64,000 bases of DNA, from contig JAHFSA010000006.1 in assembly GCA_023265995.1 (NCBI GenBank), forward strand, positions 124,001 to 188,000, given 5' to 3'. A program made the position numbers and the translations under genes. Under the pieces are notes generated by a model that saw only the letters and a program-made list of their open reading frames with translations, made no database searches and had not been told where the DNA came from. Below are positions 55,495 through 64,000 of this stretch, one piece after another. This stretch comes from Perlucidibaca sp. Lineage in GTDB: Bacteria; Pseudomonadota; Gammaproteobacteria; Pseudomonadales; Moraxellaceae. Position 1 is the first letter of the stretch, and every line of letters begins with the position of its first letter.

Positions 55495-56322
55495 ATGAGC
55501 CATTTCAGCATTGAATTCTTCCCGGCCAAGACCGAAGTCGGCGCCGAGAAGCTGCGTGAGGTGGCGCGTCGCCTCGGCGCCCTCGGTCCCGAGTTCTTCT
55601 CGGTGACCTATGGTGCCGGCGGTTCCACGCGCGATCGCACGCTGGGCACGGTGAAGGATGTCCTGGCCCTCGGCCATGACGTCGCGCCGCACCTGTCCTG
55701 CATAGGCGACAGCCGCGACGAGATCGGCGAGCTGCTGCAGCTCTACCGCGACATGGGCATAGGCCGCATCGTCGCGCTGCGTGGCGACCTGCCTTCGGGC
55801 ATGGGCGCCAGCCAGGGCGAGCTGCCGTTCGCGGCCGACCTCGTGCGCTACATCCGCGAGCAGCATGGCGATCACTTCAAGATCGAGATCGCTGCCTATC
55901 CGGAGAGCCATCCGCAGGCACCCGACCTCGCCACTGATGTGAAGCACTTCGTCACCAAGGCTCGCGCCGGTGCCGACAGCGCCATCACGCAGTACTTCTT
56001 CAACGCCGACAGCTACTTCCACTTCGTCGAGCGCGTGCGTGCCGCGGGCGTCGAGATTCCGGTGATTCCGGGCATCATGCCGATCACCAATTTCGCCAAT
56101 CTGGTGCGCTTCTCGGATGCCTGCGGCGCCGAGATTCCGCGCTGGATCCGCAAACAGGTCGCCGCCTTCGGTGACGACACCGTGAGCATCCAGCAGTTCG
56201 GCGAGGAGGTGGTCACCCGTCTCTGCCGCCAGCTGCTCGATGGCGGCGCGCCGGGTCTGCACTTCTACAGCATGAACCAGGCCGAGCCGACGCTCGCGCT
56301 GTGGAGGAATCTGGGGCTGTAA
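55495..56322 (+). CDS. metF: methylenetetrahydrofolate reductase
   Basis: FAD-dependent TIM-barrel enzyme of 275 aa reducing 5,10-methylene-THF to 5-methyl-THF for methionine synthesis. Start SHFSIEFFPAKTEVGAEKL, FFSVTYGAGGSTRDRT, GRIVALRGDLP, QYFFNADSYF and the C-terminal GLHFYSMNQAEPT are family signatures. It is co-transcribed with ahcY and so falls under the same riboswitch and operator. Confidence 0.96.
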   Translation: MSHFSIEFFPAKTEVGAEKLREVARRLGALGPEFFSVTYGAGGSTRDRTLGTVKDVLALGHDVAPHLSCIGDSRDEIGELLQLYRDMGIGRIVALRGDLPSGMGASQGELPFAADLVRYIREQHGDHFKIEIAAYPESHPQAPDLATDVKHFVTKARAGADSAITQYFFNADSYFHFVERVRAAGVEIPVIPGIMPITNFANLVRFSDACGAEIPRWIRKQVAAFGDDTVSIQQFGEEVVTRLCRQLLDGGAPGLHFYSMNQAEPTLALWRNLGL

Positions 56323-56399
56323 GGCCCCGGATTGCGCTTGTTCCCGGCGGATGCCTCTGCTATTCAGGGGCATCCATCTGCCCGCCGGAGCACTCGTTA

Positions 56400-57047
56400 A
56401 TGAAGTCGTTGTCGCCCCTGCTCCTCATCATCCTGCCAGCCGCGCTGCTCACGGCCTGCGCCGGCGCCCCACCGGCGCCGGAACCGGTGCCGACCTATTA
56501 CGACGGCCCGCTGAAGACCGAGGTCCTGTCCACGCTTGGCGGCATCCGCATCAGCCCCGACGTGCCGCATCCTGCCCGCACCCGCTATACCTCCATAGGC
56601 AGTCGCCTGCCCTTCTACGGCATGCTGCTGCCCGACAAGCCGGGCAAGCCCCAGGCCAAGGCTCCCTTCGGCGAGTTCGCGCTCGACCCGCTGCTGAACG
56701 TGACCGAGGCGACGCGCGCAGAGTTCCGCAGCCAGCTACCCGACACCCCGCGACTGGCCGGCTACCTGACTGACAGCGGTCACGCCAGGCTGCAGCTGGA
56801 GATCGTGCGTGTGAGCATCTTCGGCAAGGATGTCAGCAATGTCGGCTGCCAGCCGCTGGTGCTGATGCGCGCCCGCCTGTTCGATGCCGACGGTCATCTG
56901 CGCTGGCATAGCGGCATGGTCGGCAACCGCATAGATGAGCGCGTCAACTACCCCTGCCAGGATATCGAGCACAAGCCCGAGGTCGCCGCACGCGCCATAC
57001 GCGAGGCGTTGCACACGGCTGTCGCCAGCATCATCGCGAGGATCTGA
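56400..57047 (+). CDS. lipoprotein of unknown function
   Basis: Lipoprotein of 215 aa (lipobox LLTAC) whose mature N-terminus is proline-rich. Motifs PTYYDGPLKTEVLSTLGGIR and RLQLEIVRVSIFGKDVSNV suggest a beta-rich domain; two cysteines (VGCQPL, NYPCQD) are spaced for a disulphide. I do not recognise a family. It ends 3 bp before the ggt gene, so the two are probably co-transcribed and both act in the envelope. Confidence 0.72.
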   Translation: MKSLSPLLLIILPAALLTACAGAPPAPEPVPTYYDGPLKTEVLSTLGGIRISPDVPHPARTRYTSIGSRLPFYGMLLPDKPGKPQAKAPFGEFALDPLLNVTEATRAEFRSQLPDTPRLAGYLTDSGHARLQLEIVRVSIFGKDVSNVGCQPLVLMRARLFDADGHLRWHSGMVGNRIDERVNYPCQDIEHKPEVAARAIREALHTAVASIIARI

Positions 57048-57050
57048 AGC

Positions 57051-58865
57051 ATGCCCGCCCTGCGCCGCTCCGCCCTGCTGCTAACTGCCCTGCTCACCGC
57101 CGCAGCGACGGCAGCGAGCGCGGAGGTCGCGGCAACTGCCACACCGGCCGTGAGCGCCCAGGCGGCACTGCAGGCCATAGCCCAGCGTCAGGCCACCCCC
57201 GAGGCCGGCAGCGGGCGCTATCCGCTCAGCGTGGCCCGCGCCAGCCGGGCCATGGTGGTGACGGCGCATCCACTGGCCACCGAAGCCGCCCTGGCCATGC
57301 TGCGTGCCGGTGGCAGCGCCGCCGATGCCGCCGTGGCCGCCGAGGCCGTGCTCGGTCTGGTCGAGCCGCAATCGTCCGGCTTCGGGGGCGGCAGCTTCCT
57401 GCTCCACGCCAGCGCCGGCATGGTGACCGCCATAGACGGCCGCGAGACGGCGCCGGCGAGCGCGGACAAGAAACGCTTCCTCGCCGCCGACGGTCGCCCG
57501 CTGAGCTTCGACGATGCCCTCGCGCATGCCCGTGCCGTCGGCGTGCCGGGCACCGTCGCCGCCCTCGCCGAGGCGCATCGACGCTGGGGCCGCCTGCCCT
57601 GGGCACGGCTGCTGCAGCCGGCCATAAACCTGGCCGAACGGGGCGCGCCGGTATCGCACCGGCTCAGCCTGCTCAGCGGCCAGGACCGGCTGCTCGCCGC
57701 CAGCCCGAGCCTGCGCGGCTTTTTCCTCGACGGCGACGGCAAGCCCTGGCCGCAGGGGCATCTCCTGCGCAACCCGGAGCAGGCCCGCCTGCTGCGCCAG
57801 CTCGCCGCGCGCGGACCGCAGGCCTTCTATCAGGGCAGCCTGGCCGCCAGCATGGTTGACGGTCTGCGCGCGGCCGGCAGTGACATCACGCTGGGCGACT
57901 GGCAGGGCTATCGCGCCCGCGTCAGCCCGGCCCTGTGCCGGCCGCTGCAGAGCTGGCGCCTGTGTTCGTCGCCACCGCCCGCCGGCGGCCTGAACGTGCT
58001 GGAAAATCTCGGCATCTGGCTCGCGGCCGAGGCGGCGGCAACGCCGGCTGCCGGCCCCGCCGCTGCAACCAGCACTCATGCCGATCTTTCGGCCGCCAGC
58101 CTGCATCGCCTGCTCGAAGCCGAGCGCCTGGCCTTCGCTGATCGCCAGCGCTACAGCGCCGACCCGGCCATCACCCCGGTGCCGGTCGACGGCCTGCTCG
58201 ATCCGGCCTACTGGCAGATCCGCGCCAGCCTGATCAGCGAACGTGCCGCCGGTGTCGTCGCCGCCGGCGTACCGGCCGGCGCGCCACTGGCTGCCACCGA
58301 CCGGCAATGGCGCGAGGCCGGCACCAGCCATCTCGCCATCGTCGACCGCCAGGGCCACTGGCTGGCCATGACCAGCTCCATCGAGGACGCCTTCGGCAGC
58401 CGGCTCATGGTCAACGGCCTGCTCATGAACAACCAGCTCACCGACTTCAGCTTCATGCCCGCGCTCGACGGCCTGCCGGTGGCCAATCGCGTCGCCGCCG
58501 GCAAGCGCCCGCGCAGCGCCATGTCGCCGACCCTGGTGCTCGATGACCAGGGCCGCCCGCTGCTCGCCGTCGGCTCGCCCGGCGGCAGCCGCATTCTGGG
58601 TTTCAATACCCGGGTGCTGGCAGCCTGGATGAACGGCCTGCACGATGCCGGCGCGCTGGTGTCACTGCCGCACGCGCTCAACCGCAACGGCATCAGCGAA
58701 GTCGAGGAGAATCTCGATGCCGCCACGCTGGCCGAGCTGACGGCGCGCGGGCATGATGTCCGCCAGGTGGAAATGACCAGCGGCCTGGGCGTCATCCTGC
58801 GCCAGGGCCGACAACTGCAAGGCGCTGCCGATCCGCGCCGCGAAGGCCTCGCTGCCGGCATCTGA
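57051..58865 (+). CDS. ggt: gamma-glutamyltransferase
   Basis: Periplasmic proenzyme of 604 aa that cleaves glutathione gamma-glutamyl bonds. It has a signal peptide, the large-subunit motif GLVEPQSSGFGGGSFLL, and the autoprocessing site AGTSHLAIVD, where Thr of TSH becomes the N-terminal nucleophile of the small subunit. SSIEDAFGS and VGSPGGSRIL (oxyanion Gly) follow. Length is normal. It would recycle glutathione cysteine and glutamate, the latter matching the symporter gene downstream. Confidence 0.92.
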   Translation: MPALRRSALLLTALLTAAATAASAEVAATATPAVSAQAALQAIAQRQATPEAGSGRYPLSVARASRAMVVTAHPLATEAALAMLRAGGSAADAAVAAEAVLGLVEPQSSGFGGGSFLLHASAGMVTAIDGRETAPASADKKRFLAADGRPLSFDDALAHARAVGVPGTVAALAEAHRRWGRLPWARLLQPAINLAERGAPVSHRLSLLSGQDRLLAASPSLRGFFLDGDGKPWPQGHLLRNPEQARLLRQLAARGPQAFYQGSLAASMVDGLRAAGSDITLGDWQGYRARVSPALCRPLQSWRLCSSPPPAGGLNVLENLGIWLAAEAAATPAAGPAAATSTHADLSAASLHRLLEAERLAFADRQRYSADPAITPVPVDGLLDPAYWQIRASLISERAAGVVAAGVPAGAPLAATDRQWREAGTSHLAIVDRQGHWLAMTSSIEDAFGSRLMVNGLLMNNQLTDFSFMPALDGLPVANRVAAGKRPRSAMSPTLVLDDQGRPLLAVGSPGGSRILGFNTRVLAAWMNGLHDAGALVSLPHALNRNGISEVEENLDAATLAELTARGHDVRQVEMTSGLGVILRQGRQLQGAADPRREGLAAGI

Positions 58866-58909
58866 GCCGGCCATCGCGCCTGACCCGCCAGGCCATGAAC
58901 GGAGGGCAC

Positions 58910-60166
58910 ATGCCCCTGCACCGACAGATACTTCTGGCCCTGATCACCGGCATCCTGCTGGCGCTGGCCCTGCCCGCACTCGATCCCGGGCTGCGCGACG
59001 GCGTGCTCGAAGGTGCGCGCCTGACCGGCACGCTCTTCCTCAACGCGCTCAAGGCCGTCGCCATTCCGCTGGTGGTGGTGACACTGATCTCCGGCATCGG
59101 CGGTCTCAATCAGCGTCTCGGCCGCCTCGGCGGCATCGCGCTGGGCTTCTACGGTCTCAGCACCCTGCTCGCCATCGTCGCCGGTCTGCTGGTCGCCAAT
59201 GTCATGGCGCCCGGCCTGCATGCCACAGCCCCTGCCGGCGGCTGGCTGGCCTCGGCGGCGGCACAGGCCGGTCACGAGGCGCTGCCCGGCGCGCAGGGTG
59301 CGCCCTGGCGTGAAAGCCTGCTGGCCGTGGTGCCATCCAACCTGTTCAAGGCCGCCGGTGAGGGCAATCTGCTCGCCCTGGTGCTGTTCGCGCTGATGTG
59401 CGGGCTCGCCATACGCGTGCTGCCCGACGACCTGCGCGAGGTTCAGCGCAAGTTCTGGGACGGTCTGCAGCAGGTGCTGCTGACCATGGTGATGTGGATA
59501 CTCAAGACCGCCCCGCTGGGCGTCGCCGCGCTGGTCTGCAGCAGCGCCAGCCAGGTCGGCTGGGCGGCACTGCAGCCGCTGCTCTGGTTCATGGCCACGG
59601 TCATCCTGGGCCTGCTGCTGCATGCCGTCGGCAGCCTCGGCCTGGTGCTCTGGCAGCTCGCACGGGTGTCGCCGAAGTCACATGCCGAGGCCATGAGCCC
59701 GGCGCTCTGGATGGCCTTCTCGACAGCATCCTCGGGGGCCACGCTGCCGCTGACGCTGCGCTGCCTGAACGAGCGCGCCAAGGTGCCTAGCGGCGTCACC
59801 AGCCTGACTGTGCCGCTGGGGGCGACCCTGAACATGGATGGCACCGCGCTCTACGAATGCGTGGCGGTGCTGTTCCTGGCGCAGCTGCTGGGCACCGACC
59901 TGAGCCTGGCGCAGCAGATCACGGTCATGCTGCTGGCGCTGGCGACCTCCACCGGCATGGCCGGCATTCCCGCCGCCAGCCTGGTCGCCATCAGCCTCAT
60001 CCTGCAGCGCCTCGACCTGCCGGCGGAAGCCCTCGGCCTGCTGCTGATCACCGACCGTCCGCTGGACATGTGCCGCACCGCCGTCAACGTCTGGAGCGAC
60101 TCGGTGGCGGCGCGTCTGGTCGCCCGCTACGCCGGCCTGCCGGCAAACCCGGTCACGGAGCCCTGA
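58910..60166 (+). CDS. dicarboxylate/amino-acid:cation symporter (DAACS family)
   Basis: Inner-membrane transporter of 418 aa with eight helices and two re-entrant hairpins. Signatures are PLVVVTLISGIGGL, FSTASSGATLPLTLRCL (HP1 serine loop), GATLNMDGTALYECVAVLF (TM7 NMDGT) and TDRPLDMCRTAVNVWSDS (TM8; the Asp and Arg select acidic substrates). It likely imports glutamate, aspartate or C4-dicarboxylates with Na+ or H+. GGAGG lies directly before ATG 58910. It is 44 bp behind ggt. Confidence 0.92.
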   Translation: MPLHRQILLALITGILLALALPALDPGLRDGVLEGARLTGTLFLNALKAVAIPLVVVTLISGIGGLNQRLGRLGGIALGFYGLSTLLAIVAGLLVANVMAPGLHATAPAGGWLASAAAQAGHEALPGAQGAPWRESLLAVVPSNLFKAAGEGNLLALVLFALMCGLAIRVLPDDLREVQRKFWDGLQQVLLTMVMWILKTAPLGVAALVCSSASQVGWAALQPLLWFMATVILGLLLHAVGSLGLVLWQLARVSPKSHAEAMSPALWMAFSTASSGATLPLTLRCLNERAKVPSGVTSLTVPLGATLNMDGTALYECVAVLFLAQLLGTDLSLAQQITVMLLALATSTGMAGIPAASLVAISLILQRLDLPAEALGLLLITDRPLDMCRTAVNVWSDSVAARLVARYAGLPANPVTEP

Positions 60167-60473
60167 AGCCGCGCACCACACGCACCAGGGCTTCGCGCTC
60201 GCTGTCGCTGAGACGGTCGGCGAACGCCGGCATGAAGCCCGGACCCTTGTTGATGCGCTTCAGGATGACACCATCGCTGTGCTTGTCCTGCCAGGCCGGA
60301 TCGGTGAAGTCACGGGCGAAGAAGAGATAGCCGCGCCAGGTCGTGGCATGGCCATCCTCGCCATGGCACTTGGCGCAGTTGTGGCGATAGAGCTCCTGGC
60401 CATCAGGCTCGGCCTGCGCCACCGCGGCGCCCATCAGCAAGCCGGCCAGGACCGGGATCATCGAGAATTTCAT
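60153..60473 (-). CDS. small periplasmic cytochrome c
   Basis: Class I c-type cytochrome of 106 aa with a signal peptide (PVLAGLLMGAAVAQA), haem motif CAKCH and distal Met (GPGFMPAF). It would carry electrons in the periplasm. The 3' end overlaps the convergent symporter gene by 14 bp. Redox partners unknown. Confidence 0.9.
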   Translation of the reverse strand: MKFSMIPVLAGLLMGAAVAQAEPDGQELYRHNCAKCHGEDGHATTWRGYLFFARDFTDPAWQDKHSDGVILKRINKGPGFMPAFADRLSDSEREALVRVVRGFRAP

Positions 60474-60596
60474 GGCAGACTCCTGCGACACGTCCGTCAG
60501 CGGCACAAGAGGCTGACGGTCCGTTACCATCGGCATTATGTTCCGTCACATCGTCACTGCATATCCACCGGCCGCAGGGCCGCGACAAGGCCAGCC

Positions 60597-62000
60597 ATGA
60601 GCAACCAGGACATCTCCCGCCGCGACCTCAAGCATGTCTGGCACCCCTGCACGCAGATGCACGATCACGAGCAGCTGCCGCTGGTGCCGATCCGTCGCGG
60701 CGAAGGCATCTGGCTCGAGGATTTCGACGGCAAGCGCTACCTCGACGCCATCAGCTCCTGGTGGGTCAACCTCTTCGGCCACGCCAACCCCGAGCTCAAC
60801 GCCGCGCTGCGGCAACAGGCCGATACCCTCGAGCACGTCATCCTCGCCGGCTTCACCCACGAGGCCATCGTCGAGCTCAGCGAGCGTCTGGTTGCGCTGG
60901 CGCCGCCCGGCCTGAGCAAGTGCTTCTACGCAGACAACGGCAGCTCCGGCATCGAGGTCGCGCTGAAGATGAGCCTGCATGCCTGGCGCAACCTCTGCCA
61001 GCCCGGCAAGACCCGCTTCATCGCGCTCGAGAACAGCTACCACGGCGAGACCATAGGCGCGCTTGGTGTCACCGACATCCCGCTCTTCTCCGAGACCTAC
61101 CGGCCCATGCTGCAACCGCCGCTGCGCGCGCCCTCGCCGGATGCCTCGCAGCGCCGCACCCTGCCCGACGGCAGCGTCGAGTCCGATGCCGATGTCGCAC
61201 GCCGTCAGTTCGTCGCCATGGAGGCGCTGCTTGCACAGCACGCGCACGAAGTCGCCGCCGTCATCGTCGAGCCGCTGGTGCAGGGCGCGGCCGGCATGCG
61301 CATGTACGACCCGCTCTATCTGACCCTGCTGCGCGAGGCCTGCGACCGCCACGGCGTGCATCTCATCGCGGACGAGATCGCGGTCGGCTTCGGCCGCACC
61401 GGCACCCTCTTCGCCTGCGAGCAGGCCGGCATCACGCCGGACTTCCTGGTGCTGTCCAAGGGCCTGACGGCGGGCTATCTGCCGATGTCGGTGGTGATGA
61501 CCACGGATGCCGTCTACGACGTCTTCTACGACCGCTACGACACCCTCAAGGGCTTCCTGCACTCGCACAGCTACACCGGCAACGCCCTCGCCGCCCGTGT
61601 CGCGCTGGCCTCGCTGGATATCTTCGCGCGCGACGACGTGGTCAACGCCAACCGCGAGCGGGTACGGATCATGGCCGAGGCGCTGGCACCGCTGCGCGAC
61701 CACCCGCATGTGCTGGAGGTGCGCCAGAAAGGCATGATCGCGGCGGTCGAGCTGGTCCGCGACAAGGCCGCGCGCACGCCCTTCGACTGGCGTGAACGAC
61801 GCGGCCTGGCGATCTTCCAGGCGGCGCTGAAGCGCGGGCTGCTGCTGCGGCCCATAGGCTCGGTCGTGTATTTCATGCCGCCCTATGTCATCACCCCGGA
61901 GCAGATCCGCTGGATGGTGGCGACGGCGGCGGCGGCCATCGACGAAGGTCTGGCGGCGCCTGCGGGAAGCTGGAGCGAGCGCGGGCCGGAGATGGCCTGA
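60597..62000 (+). CDS. bioA: adenosylmethionine-8-amino-7-oxononanoate aminotransferase
   Basis: PLP enzyme of 467 aa of the biotin pathway that uses SAM as amino donor to turn KAPA into DAPA. Motifs: HVWHPCTQMHDHE at the start, ISSWWVNLFGHANPE, NGSSGIEVALKMS, the PLP lysine in VLSKGLTAGYLPMS, and HSHSYTGNALAA. No other bio genes are visible in the window; in many gammaproteobacteria bioA also stands apart. Shares its start region with a divergent cytochrome gene. Confidence 0.95.
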   Translation: MSNQDISRRDLKHVWHPCTQMHDHEQLPLVPIRRGEGIWLEDFDGKRYLDAISSWWVNLFGHANPELNAALRQQADTLEHVILAGFTHEAIVELSERLVALAPPGLSKCFYADNGSSGIEVALKMSLHAWRNLCQPGKTRFIALENSYHGETIGALGVTDIPLFSETYRPMLQPPLRAPSPDASQRRTLPDGSVESDADVARRQFVAMEALLAQHAHEVAAVIVEPLVQGAAGMRMYDPLYLTLLREACDRHGVHLIADEIAVGFGRTGTLFACEQAGITPDFLVLSKGLTAGYLPMSVVMTTDAVYDVFYDRYDTLKGFLHSHSYTGNALAARVALASLDIFARDDVVNANRERVRIMAEALAPLRDHPHVLEVRQKGMIAAVELVRDKAARTPFDWRERRGLAIFQAALKRGLLLRPIGSVVYFMPPYVITPEQIRWMVATAAAAIDEGLAAPAGSWSERGPEMA

Positions 62001-62013
62001 GGCCGGCGGCAGT

Positions 62014-62556
62014 CTAGAAGCTGGACCCCGGCTCCTGCAGAAACGCCAGCTCCTCCGCCGTCGACGCGCGACCGAGAATGGCATTGCGGTGCGGGAAGCG
62101 CCCGAAGCGGGCGATGATGTCGCGATGCTGCAGCGCGAAGTCGAGCTGACCATCCAGCCCCGGCTCGCTGTAGAGACGCACGGACTCGTCCTGCATGGCC
62201 AGCGACTCGCTGTGCATGAACGGCAGGTAGAGCACGCCGCGCTCGCGCAGGGTGAATGGCGCGGCCTGACCGCTGCGTATCAGCTCCTGTGCCAGCACCA
62301 GCGCCATGCCGTCCTGGGCGAAGGCCTGCGGCGTGTCGCGATGGATGTTGCGCGAGAACTGGTCGAGCACGATGACCTCGGCCAGACGCCCCGGCGCCGA
62401 TTCGCGCCAGGACCAGAGGCCGCCGCCACAGGCGACCTCGTGGCAGGTACCGAAACGCTCGCGCAGCAGGAGGTCGAAGGCGGCGTCCTTGCGCCACCAG
62501 GCCGAACCGTCTATTTCGCGGAACCAGAAAGCCAGGATGTCGTCGGGCGTGATCAT
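62014..62556 (-). CDS. DUF924 family protein
   Basis: Protein of 180 aa with the DUF924 pattern: ILAFWFREIDGSAWWRKDAAFD, VIVLDQFSRNIHRDTPQAFAQD and YLPFMHSESLAMQDESV, TPR-like in fold. Function unknown. It ends 14 bp after bioA on the opposite strand. Confidence 0.9.
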   Translation of the reverse strand: MITPDDILAFWFREIDGSAWWRKDAAFDLLLRERFGTCHEVACGGGLWSWRESAPGRLAEVIVLDQFSRNIHRDTPQAFAQDGMALVLAQELIRSGQAAPFTLRERGVLYLPFMHSESLAMQDESVRLYSEPGLDGQLDFALQHRDIIARFGRFPHRNAILGRASTAEELAFLQEPGSSF

Positions 62557-62616
62557 GCCGGCGAGCTTATGCCAGAATGCCGGCACATGCCCAGTCGTCA
62601 CGCCGGAAGCCCTCGC

Positions 62617-63345
62617 ATGATCCGCCTCTACGCTCCCCTGCCCTATGTTGTCGGCGACACGCTCGAACTGCCGGATGATGCCGCGCATCACTGGACGCGC
62701 GTGCTGCGCGCACGCATAGGCGAGCAGGCGGAACTGTTCGATGGCCAGGGCCTGGCCGCGACCGTGGAGCTGACCGAAGTCGGCAAGCGCACTGCCGGCG
62801 TCAGGGTGCTGGCGCTGGCGACGCGGCAGATCGAATCGCCCCTGCACACGCATCTCGGTCAGGTCATGTCCAAGGGCGACCGTCTCGACTATGCCCTGCA
62901 GAAGGCGGTGGAGATGGGTGTCAGCGAGATCACCCTGCTCAGTAGCGAACGCTGCGAGCTCAGGCTGCGTGGCGAGGAACGCGCCGACAAGAAGCTGGCG
63001 CACTGGCAACGCATCATCATCGGCGCCTGCGAACAGAGCGGGCGCAACACGCTGCCCCTGCTGCACGGCCCCATGGACGTGGCGGAGTGGCAGCAGGCGG
63101 TGGTGGCAGAACAGAAATGGGTGCTCGCCCCCGCCGTCAGCGGCGGCCCCTCGGCCCAGGACAGCGCACGGCCTGACTCGGTAGCCGTGCTGATCGGTCC
63201 CGAAGGCGGGCTCAGCGCCAGCGAGATCGCGGCAGCAACCCAGGCCGGATTCCGGCCCTGGCAACTGGGCCCGCGCGTGCTGCGCACGGAGACCGCGCCG
63301 GTGGCGGCGCTGGCCGTGCTGCAGCAGCTCTACGGCGACTTTTGA
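62617..63345 (+). CDS. rsmE: 16S rRNA m3U1498 methyltransferase
   Basis: SPOUT-family methyltransferase of 242 aa that methylates N3 of U1498 in 16S rRNA. It has an N-terminal PUA-like domain (DDAAHHWTRVLRARIGEQAELFDGQG) and the knotted C-terminal domain (GDRLDYALQKAVEMGV, LIGPEGGLSASE and LGPRVLRTETAP). Usual length. Monocistronic. Confidence 0.95.
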   Translation: MIRLYAPLPYVVGDTLELPDDAAHHWTRVLRARIGEQAELFDGQGLAATVELTEVGKRTAGVRVLALATRQIESPLHTHLGQVMSKGDRLDYALQKAVEMGVSEITLLSSERCELRLRGEERADKKLAHWQRIIIGACEQSGRNTLPLLHGPMDVAEWQQAVVAEQKWVLAPAVSGGPSAQDSARPDSVAVLIGPEGGLSASEIAAATQAGFRPWQLGPRVLRTETAPVAALAVLQQLYGDF

Positions 63346-63376
63346 AACACTGATTCAGGCGGCTTCGCCCTGGCCC

Positions 63377-63727
63377 TCAGAGCAGCGATATGCCGAAGCG
63401 GCGCATGATCAGGCCGAACACCAGGAACAGCGCCATGGTCATGGCCAGACTGGCCGCCAATGCCGGCCAGAAGCCGTGGCGCGCCAGCAGCGCCGGAAAG
63501 ACCAGGAACATGGGCAGCGTCGGCAGCACATACCAGAAGGTGTAGGCGGCATGGTTGCTGATCTTGCTCAGCGGCTGGCGTTCGACATGCAGCCAGATCA
63601 GGGTCAGCACGGTCACCAGCGGCAGCGACGCGATCAGCGCGCCGGCACGGTCGCTGCGCTTGGCGACTTCCGAGACCAGCACCACCAGGCCGGCAGTGAT
63701 GGCGTACTTGAACAGCAGATAAGGCAT
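63377..63727 (-). CDS. DUF3147 family membrane protein
   Basis: Protein of 116 aa with four transmembrane helices and the DUF3147 pattern KYAITAGLVVLVSEVAKRSD, LIASLPLVTVLTLIWLH and YTFWYVLPTLPMFL. Function unknown. Confidence 0.9.
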   Translation of the reverse strand: MPYLLFKYAITAGLVVLVSEVAKRSDRAGALIASLPLVTVLTLIWLHVERQPLSKISNHAAYTFWYVLPTLPMFLVFPALLARHGFWPALAASLAMTMALFLVFGLIMRRFGISLL

Positions 63728-63785
63728 GAACGGGCTCCCGGCAGATCCTCATGGAATCTACCGGGGTCCCCGCCGGCGCGCCAGC

Positions 63786-64000
63786 TCAACGTCCGGCCGG
63801 TGTCGCGAACACATGCGCCTTGCGCGGCTGCAGATGCAGCCAGTGACCCGGCTGCAAGTCGGCCTCGCCGAGCTCGTCGCGGGTCGACAGCTCGATCTCC
63901 AGCGGTCGTCCCTGATGCGTCACCGAAACCTGCCAGCGCGGGCCGACGGCACGGATGTCCTGCAGCTGCACCGGCAGACTGCCCTCGCCCGGATGATGCG
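63786..64000 (-). CDS. ABC transporter ATP-binding protein, C-terminal TOBE part (runs off the window)
   Basis: Only the last 71 residues are visible on the minus strand, continuing past the window edge. SLPVQLQDIRAVGPRWQVSVTHQGR and DLQPGHWLHLQPRKAHVF are the TOBE-type beta-barrel that closes ATPases of the CysA/PotA/FbpC type. The nucleotide-binding domain lies outside the window, so the transported substrate cannot be assigned. Confidence 0.7.
   Translation of the reverse strand, partial: HHPGEGSLPVQLQDIRAVGPRWQVSVTHQGRPLEIELSTRDELGEADLQPGHWLHLQPRKAHVFATPAGR

Overview
The window comes from a GC-rich chromosome of a gammaproteobacterium. The evidence is the transketolase / epd-like dehydrogenase / pgk / class II fba gene order, a SAH riboswitch ahead of ahcY, and an AlkB-type hydrocarbon hydroxylase with its reductase. 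The gene mix (alkane hydroxylase, Baeyer-Villiger monooxygenase plus esterase, solute-binding paralogues, two RND pumps) fits a hydrocarbon- or lipid-using environmental bacterium, perhaps of the Nevskiales/Solimonadaceae or a related group. That placement is a guess.

Positions 1104-13086 hold the most unusual locus. A tyrosine-integrase element of about 11.9 kb sits inside the anticodon loop of a tRNA-Ile2(CAT) gene. The 5' half (1104-1145) and the 3' half (13041-13086) still pair perfectly in the acceptor stem, and they share the 11-bp core ACTCATAATCC. Neither junction rebuilds the tRNA. The element instead carries its own, different tRNA-Ile2(CAT) at 11265-11618, interrupted by an Azoarcus-type group I intron that cuts through the same att core. 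Other cargo is a czc-type Co/Zn/Cd efflux operon (czcI-like, czcC, czcB, czcA, CDF transporter, ynfA, small unknown gene), an orphan HipB-like regulator and a class II Fic protein. Phased TGTAGCCTRG repeats at both ends look like integrase arm sites.

From 13.4 to 31.5 kb is an accessory metabolic region. It holds small membrane proteins (XapX, DoxX, DUF1275), an AraC regulator divergent from a Baeyer-Villiger monooxygenase / hydrolase / lipoprotein cluster, a diacylglycerol-kinase-like protein, and an alkane hydroxylase (alkB-like) with its ferredoxin reductase and a divergent AraC regulator. Three paralogous periplasmic solute-binding-like proteins surround the alk genes, followed by an outer-membrane barrel. 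From 31.5 to 37.4 kb a TetR regulator is divergent from a complete RND efflux operon. Two paralogues with 11-residue helical repeats (29989-30834 and 38584-39618) bracket the pump region.

From 40 to 46.7 kb lies the central carbon operon tkt-epd-pgk-fba on the minus strand. From 46.9 to 56.3 kb lies the SAM cycle: an ArsR/methyltransferase-type regulator (SahR-like) with metK, and then ahcY-metF behind a SAH riboswitch. The sahR and ahcY promoters share an AT-rich operator-like element, so ahcY appears to be controlled by both a protein and an RNA sensor of SAH. The rest holds a retinol-saturase-like oxidoreductase, a sterol-desaturase-family protein, a cytochrome b, gamma-glutamyltransferase, a dicarboxylate/amino-acid symporter, cytochrome c, bioA, rsmE, small DUF proteins, and the end of an ABC-transporter ATPase that runs off the window.
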